Source of the DNA: Mycobacterium sp.
GTDB taxonomy: Bacteria; Actinomycetota; Actinomycetes; Mycobacteriales; Mycobacteriaceae
Assembly: GCF_025965855.1 (NCBI RefSeq)
Contig: NZ_JAOPWB010000192.1
Location: 1 to 64,000, forward strand
Direction: 5' to 3'
DNA length: 64,000 bases
The position numbers were made by a program, and so were the translations under genes. Of the stretch, positions 28,000 to 35,964 are shown piece by piece. Position 1 is the first letter of the stretch, and each line of letters opens with the position of its first letter. The notes under the pieces were generated by a model. That model did not search any database, was not told where the DNA came from, and saw nothing but the letters and a program-made list of their open reading frames with translations.

Positions 28000-28878
28000 T
28001 CAGTCGGTCAGGGCGCGGCCCACGATCTGAGGGTCCGGCTCGCCCACCAGCTCATGATCCTTGTCGTCGTAGTCGGATTTGGCGAGGACGTAGCGCATGG
28101 CGTTGATCCGGGCCCGCTTCTTGTCGTTGCTCCTGACCACGATCCACGGCGCGTCGTCGGTATCGGTTGCTTCGAACATCGCCTCCTTCGCCGCGGTGTA
28201 GTCGTCCCACCTTTTCACCGACTCGATGTCCATCGGCGAAAACTTCCACTGCCGCACCGGGTCGACCAGGCGGATCGCGAACCGGGTGCGCTGCTCGGCG
28301 GGCGACACAGAGAACCAGAACTTGGTCAGGCTTATCCCGTCTACGACCAGCATCTGTTCGAAACGAGGCGCCTGGTCCATGAATTCGGCGTACTGGTCGG
28401 GCGTGCAGAAGCCCATCACCTTCTCCACGCCCGCGCGGTTGTACCACGAGCGGTCGAACAACACGATCTCGCCGCCGGCCGGCAGGTGGGTGATGTAGCG
28501 CTGGAAATACCACTGCGTTCGTTCGCGTTCGGACGGCTTCTCCAGCGCCACCACCCGCGCGCTGCGCGGATTGAGGTGCTCCATGAATCGCCGAATGGTC
28601 CCACCCTTGCCGGCGGCGTCGCGTCCCTCGAACACGATCACGTGCCGGGCGCCGATGCGCTTGCTGTGGTTCTGCAGCTTCAGCAGCTCAATCTGCAGGC
28701 GGCGCTTCAGGCGCTCGTATTCGTCGCGCGGCATCCGGTGGTCGTACGGGTATCGCTCGCGCCACGTCTCGACGTGGTTGCCCTCCCGATCGAGCAGGAC
28801 GGGATCGTCGTCGTCTTGGTCGTTCACGGTGTAGCCGTGGTCGGGCGTCGAAAGGTCGTCCAGATCTATCTCGGCCAT
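28000..28878 (-). CDS. ppk2: Polyphosphate kinase 2
   Basis: The 292-residue product is a one-domain PPK2 (Rv3232c family). Walker A is FEGRDAAGKGGTIRRF, the lid module has NPRSARVVALEKPSERER, and Walker B is LFDRSWYNRAGVEKVMGFC. It moves phosphate between polyphosphate and nucleoside diphosphates, preferring GTP formation in the mycobacterial enzyme. The ATG gives a family-length N-terminus. Confidence 0.95.
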   Translation of the reverse strand: MAEIDLDDLSTPDHGYTVNDQDDDDPVLLDREGNHVETWRERYPYDHRMPRDEYERLKRRLQIELLKLQNHSKRIGARHVIVFEGRDAAGKGGTIRRFMEHLNPRSARVVALEKPSERERTQWYFQRYITHLPAGGEIVLFDRSWYNRAGVEKVMGFCTPDQYAEFMDQAPRFEQMLVVDGISLTKFWFSVSPAEQRTRFAIRLVDPVRQWKFSPMDIESVKRWDDYTAAKEAMFEATDTDDAPWIVVRSNDKKRARINAMRYVLAKSDYDDKDHELVGEPDPQIVGRALTD

Positions 28879-28908
28879 ACTTCGAGCTATAGCCCGTGCG
28901 GCATCCGC

Positions 28909-30438
28909 TCACACACTCGCGGCGGCACACCGCTCCAGCCGGAAGGTGCGCTTGAAGCCGGCCGGCTGCGTCGTCAGCGTCACTTCCACCGCGCCGCTGG
29001 GCGCGACCACGTAGCGCTCCTCGACGTCCGGGCCCTCACTCCAGCGGCCGACCGGCTGGCGCCCGAGGTCGTCCCGGTCGCGCAGGGCCGGATCGAACGG
29101 GAAGAGCACCGGATCGTAGGGCGTGACGTCGCCGTCGGGCCGCCCGTCGACCAGGCGGCTGCACTCCACGAACCGGAAGTGCCCGATGTTGTGCGCCGCC
29201 CGGTACATCCGCCTGACGACCAGCGGCGTGCGCCCGTCCGCCGGGAGCGACGCGTCCTTGGGCACGATCGGGTCGAAGACCACGTCGGTGCCGGCCTGCG
29301 CCTCGCGGAAGACCCCGAAGTGCCGCGAAAAGCGTTCGGACAGCGCGAAACCCGCCTCCTTGTCGAGGAATACCGCCAGGCCGATGGCCGTCGCCGCAAA
29401 CGGGTGCGGCGAGCGCTTCACCCGCTTCTCACCGCAGGCCGTGCGCAGCATCCGGGCAACCAGCGGGAAGCCCCCGGCCCCGCCCACCACGTAGATGCCC
29501 GCCACCTCCGACCAGGCCACGTCCTTGCCGCCCGGCGCCGGATCGTGCAGAACGCGGTGCAGCAGGTCGGTCGTCTTGTTGACGAGCGGCGCACACGCCG
29601 CGTAGACGTCGTCGATACCGCAGGAGAACGGGGGCCGGTCGGCCGCGTCAATCCCCGTGAGGTCCACCAGGAAACGGCGCGTCTGCGGCCCGACGGCTTC
29701 CTTGCGGGCGGCGCACTCCTCCTTGAGCAGCTCGCGCGTGGGCGGATCCACCCCGTGCAGGTTCAGCCTGCCGAGGACGAGGTCCACGATCGCCTCGTCG
29801 AAGTCGTCACCGCCGAGACGCTGGATGCCTTCGCTGACGACGACTTCGTTCTCGTGCCCGGTCATCCGCAGCAGTGACGCGTCGAAGGTGCCCCCGCCGA
29901 GGTCGTAGATGAGGACGTGCTCCCGTTTGGCGGTGATGGTGGAGCGGTACCGGTGCGCATACTCGAGGCTGGCGGCCGACGGCTCGTTCAGCAGCGCGAC
30001 AACGTGGAAACCCGCCGCGACGAAGGCGTCCAGCGTCAGGAGGCGTTGGGCGCTGGAGGCGTTCGCCGGCACGCTGATCGCGGCCTCGATGGTCTCGCCG
30101 CGCGCGAGGGTGGCGTTCGAGTGCCGCTGCAGGTCGCTTTTCAGCTGAGCCAGAAAACCGGTGAGCAGGTCGGCCAGCCGATGGTCGCGGCCGGCCAGGG
30201 TCACCTCAGTCTGCGGTCCGGCCTCGTTGAGCAGGCGTTTGAACGATCGCAGCACCGACCACCCGGGCTCGTGGCGGACGGCGGCGGCGTCCACCCCGAA
30301 TCGCAGCTGCCCGTCGGCGTCGGCGGCGATGAGCGAGGGCCAGGCGTCCACCCCGTCGAACGAGACGACCGGGTAGTTGCCCCGGTCGACTGCCGCGACG
30401 ACGGTGTGGGTGGTGCCGAAGTCGATACCGACTCTCAT
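28909..30438 (-). CDS. Hsp70-family ATPase-like protein
   Basis: The 509-residue product begins with the actin/Hsp70 phosphate loop GIDFGTTHTVVAAVDRG and carries the second phosphate loop LIYDLGGGTFDASLLRMTG and the adenosine motif YVVGGAGGFPLVARML. The roughly 380-residue ATPase part is complete. The C-terminal part (about 120 residues) does not resemble the DnaK peptide-binding domain and lacks the EEVD-like or lid region. It is therefore a DnaK-related protein with unknown clients. No DnaJ or GrpE gene is adjacent; ppk2 lies 30 bases downstream, likely co-transcribed. Confidence 0.88.
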   Translation of the reverse strand: MRVGIDFGTTHTVVAAVDRGNYPVVSFDGVDAWPSLIAADADGQLRFGVDAAAVRHEPGWSVLRSFKRLLNEAGPQTEVTLAGRDHRLADLLTGFLAQLKSDLQRHSNATLARGETIEAAISVPANASSAQRLLTLDAFVAAGFHVVALLNEPSAASLEYAHRYRSTITAKREHVLIYDLGGGTFDASLLRMTGHENEVVVSEGIQRLGGDDFDEAIVDLVLGRLNLHGVDPPTRELLKEECAARKEAVGPQTRRFLVDLTGIDAADRPPFSCGIDDVYAACAPLVNKTTDLLHRVLHDPAPGGKDVAWSEVAGIYVVGGAGGFPLVARMLRTACGEKRVKRSPHPFAATAIGLAVFLDKEAGFALSERFSRHFGVFREAQAGTDVVFDPIVPKDASLPADGRTPLVVRRMYRAAHNIGHFRFVECSRLVDGRPDGDVTPYDPVLFPFDPALRDRDDLGRQPVGRWSEGPDVEERYVVAPSGAVEVTLTTQPAGFKRTFRLERCAAASV

Positions 30439-30554
30439 CTCGCAATGTTAGGACCGCGCAGCACACTTCGGCGCAATGTTTCCGCCCGGCGCGCCGCTGT
30501 GATGGCGGCGTCCGGCGAGCCGATGGAGCCTTGACCGGTCGCAGGGGTGGGCGG

Positions 30555-30671
30555 TCAATCCTCGAAATGACGGTTGTAGTCGCTACGCTCAAGCCACCAC
30601 TGCAGGTTGTAGATTCCCGTCGCGACGATCATCATCAGCGCAGCGCAAGCTGCAGCGACGACGACGCTCAT
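30555..30671 (-). CDS. 38-residue membrane peptide, translationally coupled
   Basis: The frame from ATG 30671 to TGA 30555 encodes MSVVVAAACAALMMIVATGI, then YNLQWWLERSDYNRHFED. It is one transmembrane helix followed by an amphipathic cytosolic tail. The start overlaps the stop of the preceding gene in an ATGA, so translation is probably coupled. The pattern TGIYNLQxxLERxDYxRHxED recurs, from memory, in other mycobacteria, supporting a real gene. Function unknown. Confidence 0.7.
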   Translation of the reverse strand: MSVVVAAACAALMMIVATGIYNLQWWLERSDYNRHFED

Positions 30672-30967
30672 AATCTGTCCATCTCGCGTGCCATGAGGGC
30701 CTGCTCGAGGAATGCGTAATGCTTCGGGTGGTGCCTTCGCTGCGGGCTTGCTTCATCCGTTGACGTCATGACCATTCGCCGCATGATGGCGACGAATCGG
30801 GCGCCGATGCTCTCGCGGCGCACCCCCGCGGTGGCCGCGGTGCCGAAGACCACTTGCTGTGTGCTGATCAGAACCTCGGTGGACGACGCCTCAACCGATG
30901 GGGCTTGACTTATGGGCTCCTCGACGGGATCGGCTGTGCCAGCGAGTCCCGTTGCTGATACCGACAT
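30668..30967 (-). CDS. Small conserved mycobacterial protein
   Basis: The 99-residue product has a low-complexity Ser/Thr/Ala N-terminus and a distinctive C-terminal half: EVLISTQQVVFGTAATAGVR, then RRHHPKHYAFLEQALMAREM. No signal peptide or membrane segment. The frame could start at 30994, but the ATG at 30967 is more protein-like. It forms an ATGA-overlapping pair with the 38-residue membrane peptide, suggesting they act together. Function unknown. Confidence 0.65.
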   Translation of the reverse strand: MSVSATGLAGTADPVEEPISQAPSVEASSTEVLISTQQVVFGTAATAGVRRESIGARFVAIMRRMVMTSTDEASPQRRHHPKHYAFLEQALMAREMDRL

Positions 30968-31101
30968 TGGTGTACCTCGTTTCCGGTACGGCATCGATGA
31001 CGGGGTGAGTCGGTCGATGGTGCAACTACCGTACGGTCGACGAGCACCTCTGGTCGTGAGTAGTTGACTACCTCTTTCGCGGGAACTGAGCGGGCGGCGC
31101 T

Positions 31102-31121
31102 GCGCTCAAGCTCCTGAGCGC
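31102..31121. terminator. Stem-loop after cstA
   Basis: GCGCTCA and TGAGCGC form a perfect 7-base stem around the loop AGCTCC, 26 bases beyond the cstA stop. No U-run. Plausible end of the cstA transcript. Confidence 0.45.
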
Positions 31122-31146
31122 CAACCGACGCAGGTCTGGACGCCGG

Positions 31147-33399
31147 TTAGTGCGGATCGCCCGGCTCGCCCCTGCCGGCGCCCCACTGCCGTTGCAGCTC
31201 GCGCTCCGCGGCGGTGGGAATCAGGCCGGACGGCGCGAACCGCTTCGACGGCACCGGGTCTTCCTCGGTCAGCGGCCTGCCGCCACCGCGAATTGCGCTG
31301 AGCGCGACGGCAACTCCGGCGATGAACACGACGACCACAACCAGCGCGAAGAGGATCGACAGCGTGCCCTGGATGGACGTGTTCCTGATGACCTCGTCGA
31401 GCTGATGCGGGTTCTTCGCCGCACCGAAGGCGGTCTTCCCCGCGTTCCTTGCGGCTAAGTACTGCGAGTGCTGGGTCCAGTAGCCGACCGCCGGATCCCC
31501 GGAGAAGATCTTTTGCCACGACGCGGTCAGCGTGACCACCAGGTCCCACAGCAGCGGAATCGCGGGGATCCAGGCCCACTTCAGCAGGCCCTTCTTGATG
31601 ACCACCACGGTGATGACGGTCAGTGAAATCCCTGCGAGCAGCTGGTTGGCGATCCCGAACAGCGGGAACAGCGTGTTGATGCCACCCAGCGGATCGGTCA
31701 CGCCCATCAGGAGGGTGGTGCCCCAGGCGGCGACGACGGCGAGGCTGCAGATCCATACGCCGGGGCGCCAGCTTGGGTTTCGCAGTTTGGCCAGCGGACC
31801 ACCGAAGTTTCCCAGCGTGTCGGAAAGCATGAAGCGGTTAACCCGGGTGCCCGCGTCGAGGGTGGTCAGGATGAACAGCGCCTCGAACATGATCGCGAAG
31901 TGGTACCAGAAGGACTTGAGACCGGCGCCGCCGAACACGCGTTGCAGCACTTCGGACATTCCCCAGGCCAGCGTCGGTGCTCCGCCGGTGCGCGACACGA
32001 TCGACTTCTCGCCCACGCTGGCGGCGGCCTGACCGATTTGGTCGGCTGTGGCCGGGGCGCCCGACAGGCCGAGTTTGTTGACATACTCCGCGGCGGTGGC
32101 CGCGGTGCCGCCGGTCTGCGCGGCGGGCGCGTTGATGGTGAAGTACAGGTGCTGGTTGATGATTGACGCGGTGATCAGCGCCATGACGGCGACGAACGAT
32201 TCGGTGATCATGCCGCCGTAGCCGATCAGCCGCATCTGGCTTTCCTTCTCCAGCAGCTTCGGCGTCGTCCCGGATGAGATCAGCGCGTGAAACCCGGACA
32301 GGGCGCCGCACGCGATGGTGATGAACAGGAACGGGAACAGCGAGCCGGCGAACACCGGACCGTTGCCCCTGGTGGCGAACTGCGAGATCGCGGGCGCCTG
32401 CATCTCCGGCCGCGCGATGCAGATGCCGAGCGCGAGCAGCGCGATGGCGCCGACCTTCATGAACGTCGACAGGTAGTCGCGCGGCGCGAGCAGCAACCAC
32501 ACCGGCAGCACCGACGCGGCGAAGCCATAGATGATCAGACACCAGCACAGCGTGAGCGGGGACAGGGTGAACCACGATGCGCCCCAGGATGTTTCGGCGA
32601 CCCAGTTGCCGGACGCCACGGCGGTCAGCAGCAGCGCGAAGCCGATCACGGATACTTCGGCGACCCGCCCGGGACGCAGGAACCGCAGGTAGCAGCCCAT
32701 GAACAAGGCGATGGGGATGGTCATGGCGATGGAGAACACGCCCCACGGGCTCTGAGCCAGTGCCTTCACCACGATCAGCGCCAGCACCGCGATCAGGATC
32801 ACCATGATGACGAGAACCCCGAGCAGGGCGGCCGCCCCGCCCGCGGCGCCCAGCTCGTCGCGGGCCATCTGGCCCAGGGAACGGCCCCGGCGCCGGGTGG
32901 ATATCCAGAGCACCAGGTAGTCCTGCACGCAGCCACCGAACACCGCGCCGACGATGATCCAGATGCTGCCCGGCAAGTAGCCCATCTGGGTGGCGAGCAC
33001 CGGACCGACGAGCGGTCCCGCGCCGGCGATGGCGGCGAAATGATGGCCGAACAGCACGCGCCGGTCGGTGGGCACGTAGTCGGTGCCGTCGTCGAGGACC
33101 TCGGCCGGCGTGGCGCGGTCGTCGCGCGGCCGAACGATCTTCATCTCGATCAACCGGGCATAGAACCGGTAGCCAATGATGTAGGTGCAGATCGCTGCGA
33201 CCACGAACCAGACGGCGTTCACCGTCTCGCCGCGAGCGAACGCGATGATCGCCCAGGCGATGGCACCGAGGACCGCGATCACCCCGAAGACGAGTTTGTG
33301 CCGGATGGTGATGGGGGAGCGGTCGACGATCGCGACGGGCGGGAGATCTTCGTCGGTGTGGATAAAGCTGACGCCTTTGTCGTGCTCTTTGACTGCCAC
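31147..33399 (-). CDS. cstA: CstA peptide/pyruvate-type carbon starvation transporter
   Basis: The 750-residue product matches CstA (Rv3063). It has many transmembrane helices and family motifs GHHFAAIAGAGPLVGPVLAT followed by QMGYLPGSIWIIVGAVFGG, and ARDELGAAGGAAALLG. CstA proteins carry peptides or pyruvate during carbon starvation. The ATG at 33399 gives a short polar N-terminus before the first helix. The position next to ligB matches M. tuberculosis. Confidence 0.95.
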   Translation of the reverse strand: MAVKEHDKGVSFIHTDEDLPPVAIVDRSPITIRHKLVFGVIAVLGAIAWAIIAFARGETVNAVWFVVAAICTYIIGYRFYARLIEMKIVRPRDDRATPAEVLDDGTDYVPTDRRVLFGHHFAAIAGAGPLVGPVLATQMGYLPGSIWIIVGAVFGGCVQDYLVLWISTRRRGRSLGQMARDELGAAGGAAALLGVLVIMVILIAVLALIVVKALAQSPWGVFSIAMTIPIALFMGCYLRFLRPGRVAEVSVIGFALLLTAVASGNWVAETSWGASWFTLSPLTLCWCLIIYGFAASVLPVWLLLAPRDYLSTFMKVGAIALLALGICIARPEMQAPAISQFATRGNGPVFAGSLFPFLFITIACGALSGFHALISSGTTPKLLEKESQMRLIGYGGMITESFVAVMALITASIINQHLYFTINAPAAQTGGTAATAAEYVNKLGLSGAPATADQIGQAAASVGEKSIVSRTGGAPTLAWGMSEVLQRVFGGAGLKSFWYHFAIMFEALFILTTLDAGTRVNRFMLSDTLGNFGGPLAKLRNPSWRPGVWICSLAVVAAWGTTLLMGVTDPLGGINTLFPLFGIANQLLAGISLTVITVVVIKKGLLKWAWIPAIPLLWDLVVTLTASWQKIFSGDPAVGYWTQHSQYLAARNAGKTAFGAAKNPHQLDEVIRNTSIQGTLSILFALVVVVVFIAGVAVALSAIRGGGRPLTEEDPVPSKRFAPSGLIPTAAERELQRQWGAGRGEPGDPH

Positions 33400-33438
33400 G
33401 GCGAAAACCCTACGCGCGCAAGGTTGACAACGTGTGTT

Positions 33439-34977
33439 TTAGTACAGCGCGCGCACCGCGTCGATGGTGTCGGCTTCGGCGGGTCCTTTGTCGTTGCGGT
33501 AGCGCACTACCCGCGCGAACCGCAGCGCCAGGCCGCCGGGGTAGCGCGACGATTTCTGGACACCGTCCAGGGCTACCTCGACCACCTGCTCGGGGCGCAG
33601 CTCCACGACATAACCTTCTCTACCGCTTATGGCGAGTTCGCTGAACCGGGCCGTCTGCCAGTCGAGCATGGCGTCGGTCATGCCCTTGAAAGTCTTTCCC
33701 ACCATGATGAATTCGCCGGTGGCCGGGTCACGCGCGCCCAGGTGGATGTTGGAGAGTTTTCCGCGGCGGCGCCCCGATCCCCACTCGACGGCGAGCACCA
33801 CCAGATCCAGGGTGTGCACCGGCTTGACCTTCAGCCAGCCCGCGCCGCGGCGCCCCGCGAGGTACGGCGCGTCCGGCGCCTTGGCCATCACCCCTTCGTG
33901 GCCGGCGGCCAGGGTGGCGTCCAGGAAGGCGGCGGCCTGCGCCGGGTCCGACGTCATCAGCCGATCGACCCGGTGCACGGGAGGCACCAGGGCGTCCAGG
34001 GCGGCCAGCCGGTCGGCGGTCGGCGCGTCCAGCAGGTCCAGGCCGTCGCAGTGCAGGATGTCGAAAAAGAACACCGAAAGGCGTTCGGCCTCTTGGGCGG
34101 CAAGGGCCGCCGCCACATCGACGGATCGGCCGAACCGCGAGGCGGTGACCTGGAAGCGGTGCGGCCGGTTGTCCGGCCGCAGCGCGATCGCCTCGCCGTC
34201 GGCGATCAGGTCGGTTGCCGGCAGTGCCAGCGTGGCCTCGACGACCTCGGGGAGCCGGGCGGTGACGTCGTCAAGGCTTCGGGTGTACACCGTGACTTCA
34301 TCGCCGGAGCGGTGGATCTGCACTCGCGCGCCGTCCAGCTTCGCCTCGAAAATGGTTGTGCCGCCGTGACGTTGGAGTGCGTCGGCGACGCCGGTCGCGG
34401 TCTGCGCCAGCATCGGGCTGACCGGCCGGCCCACGCGCAGGGTGAACGCGTCCAGTGCCTCCGCCCCACCGGAAAGACCGGCGGCCGCGACCGCCGGCAA
34501 ATCCCCGCCCAGCATCGTGGCGCGCTGCACCGCGGCGACCGGGATCCCGGTGGCCTTGGCCACCGCGTCGGCCATGATCCCCGCCAACGCACCCTGGCGC
34601 AGCTCGCCGCCGAGCAACCGCACCAGGAAGGCCTGCTCGGTTTCGGTTGCGGCGGCGAACAGACCCGCGACGAGTTCGGCGCGCCTGGCCTGCGCGCCCT
34701 TGCCCGATACGGACCCGATCTCGGAGAAGGTGGCGTCGACACCGAGGACGGTCAGCGTTGGGTGCGGCGCCGGCGGCGGACGGTAGCGCAACGACGCCCA
34801 GCCGACGCCGATCTGGCGTTGGCGCAGCTCACCGGAGAGCCACGACACGATGATCCCGACCGCACCGGGGTCGGCGACGGCACGGCGCAGCAGATCGTCG
34901 ATGTGGGCGACCTTGGTCAACCGCGACGACGTCCCGCCGACATCAAGCGACGTGGTTGCGACGTCGAGAAGGAGCAC
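33439..34977 (-). CDS. ligB: ATP-dependent DNA ligase LigB
   Basis: The product (512 residues from GTG 34977) matches LigB (Rv3062). The adenylation motif I is [14 protein letters not shown] with the reactive Lys in EAKLDG; further motifs are [30 protein letters not shown] and WLKVKPV. An N-terminal DNA-binding domain and C-terminal OB fold are present. The open frame reaches 35007, but [20 protein letters not shown] aligns best with the known N-terminus. Non-essential ATP ligase for repair; the replicative NAD ligase is elsewhere. Confidence 0.94.
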   Translation of the reverse strand: MLLLDVATTSLDVGGTSSRLTKVAHIDDLLRRAVADPGAVGIIVSWLSGELRQRQIGVGWASLRYRPPPAPHPTLTVLGVDATFSEIGSVSGKGAQARRAELVAGLFAAATETEQAFLVRLLGGELRQGALAGIMADAVAKATGIPVAAVQRATMLGGDLPAVAAAGLSGGAEALDAFTLRVGRPVSPMLAQTATGVADALQRHGGTTIFEAKLDGARVQIHRSGDEVTVYTRSLDDVTARLPEVVEATLALPATDLIADGEAIALRPDNRPHRFQVTASRFGRSVDVAAALAAQEAERLSVFFFDILHCDGLDLLDAPTADRLAALDALVPPVHRVDRLMTSDPAQAAAFLDATLAAGHEGVMAKAPDAPYLAGRRGAGWLKVKPVHTLDLVVLAVEWGSGRRRGKLSNIHLGARDPATGEFIMVGKTFKGMTDAMLDWQTARFSELAISGREGYVVELRPEQVVEVALDGVQKSSRYPGGLALRFARVVRYRNDKGPAEADTIDAVRALY

Positions 34978-35087
34978 GCGACTCAGCTTGGCATGGCTCG
35001 CCGACAACCCTGCCGGACGGACACGCTAGCGTGCCTACCTAACGTTACAAATTTCAAGGATTCTGACAAGCCTAAAAGGAGGTCCGG

Positions 35088-35855
35088 ATGGAGATCAACG
35101 GGAAGAAGGTCGTCGTCATCGGCGGCGCATCGGGGATGGGTCGCGCCAGCGCCGAGTTGCTGGCCGAACGCGGGGCGGAGGTCGCGATCTTCGACCGCGA
35201 GGGCTCCGACGGCAAAGAGGTAGCCGAAGGCCTCCGTGGTGGGGGTGGCGCGTTCTACCCGGTCGATGTCACCGACTTCGCCGGAACCGAGGAGACGTTG
35301 CAGACCGCGGTCGACAAGCTCGGCGGCCTGCACGTCATCGTGACCACCGCCGGCGGCGGCATCGCCAAGCGGACGATGACCAAGTCCGGTCCCCATGACC
35401 TCGAATCCTTCCAGTCCGTGGTCGACCTCAACCTCGTCGCGACCTTCAACATCAGCCGGCTGGCCGCCGCGCACATGGCCAAGAACGAGCCCGAGGACGA
35501 CGAGCGCGGCGTCATCATCAATACGGCATCGATCGCGGCCTTCGAGGGCCAGATCGGGCAGGTCGCCTACACCGCCGCCAAGGCCGGGATCGCCGGCATG
35601 TGCCTGACCATGGCGCGTGACCTGGGTTCCCTGGGCATCCGGGTGCTGGCGATCGCGCCGAGCCTTTTCGCCACGGGGTTGACCCAGGGCATACCGGATG
35701 AATTCGCGGCGGCGCTCACCAAGGACGCGGCCTTCCCCAAGCGCCTCGGTCGGCCCATCGAGTACGCGAAGCTGGTGGCGGCCATCGTCGACAACCCGAT
35801 GCTCAACGGCCAGTGCCTGCGGCTGGACGCCGGACAGCGCTTCGCGCCCAAGTAA
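35088..35855 (+). CDS. SDR, type-2 3-hydroxyacyl-CoA dehydrogenase-like
   Basis: The 255-residue product resembles HSD10-type SDRs: GGASGMGRASAELLAERGAE, catalytic NTASIAAFEGQIGQVAYTAA followed by KAG (YxxxK), and APSLFATGL. The usual NNAG is TTAGGG. Such enzymes oxidise 3-hydroxyacyl-CoA. An ideal ribosome site AAAAGGAGGT precedes the ATG. It sits just upstream of fadE22, in keeping with beta-oxidation, and is an addition compared with the M. tuberculosis order. Confidence 0.88.
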   Translation: MEINGKKVVVIGGASGMGRASAELLAERGAEVAIFDREGSDGKEVAEGLRGGGGAFYPVDVTDFAGTEETLQTAVDKLGGLHVIVTTAGGGIAKRTMTKSGPHDLESFQSVVDLNLVATFNISRLAAAHMAKNEPEDDERGVIINTASIAAFEGQIGQVAYTAAKAGIAGMCLTMARDLGSLGIRVLAIAPSLFATGLTQGIPDEFAAALTKDAAFPKRLGRPIEYAKLVAAIVDNPMLNGQCLRLDAGQRFAPK

Positions 35856-35882
35856 CCACCCCCGGCGGAGGCCCTTCCCGGG

Positions 35883-35898
35883 AATGAGTACACTCTTT
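35883..35898. promoter_or_regulatory. Candidate FadR-type operator upstream of fadE22
   Basis: AATGAGTACACTCTTT is an inverted repeat centred on GAGT-AC-ACTC. The core AGTACACTCT is identical to one in front of the DUF35/thiolase pair (38551-38570). The pattern NGT-NN-ACN fits the FadR subfamily of GntR regulators, and a tandem regulator of that family lies at 39827. Confidence 0.5.
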
Positions 35899-35907
35899 AC
35901 CCAGCCG

Positions 35908-35930
35908 CCCCGCTCCCCCTCGGAGCGGGG
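35908..35930. promoter_or_regulatory. GC-rich hairpin in the fadE22 leader
   Basis: CCCCGCTCC and GGAGCGGGG form a perfect 9-base stem around CCCTC. It lies 35 bases before the fadE22 start and after the preceding SDR stop, so it may terminate the SDR transcript or act in the fadE22 leader. Confidence 0.45.
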
Positions 35931-35964
35931 CAGGCAGTCAGCCCGGTAGCGAGGAGGCCCCCTC

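Noticed and set aside
27673-29877. A 734-codon open frame on the plus strand
   Set aside because: It lies antisense to the SDR, ppk2 and the Hsp70-like gene, whose minus-strand products have clear family motifs. Long antisense frames are expected at this GC content.
32287-35223. A 978-codon open frame on the plus strand
   Set aside because: Antisense to cstA and ligB; composition (rich in Arg, Gly, Gln, Asp, His) is that of a shadow frame and no domain is seen.
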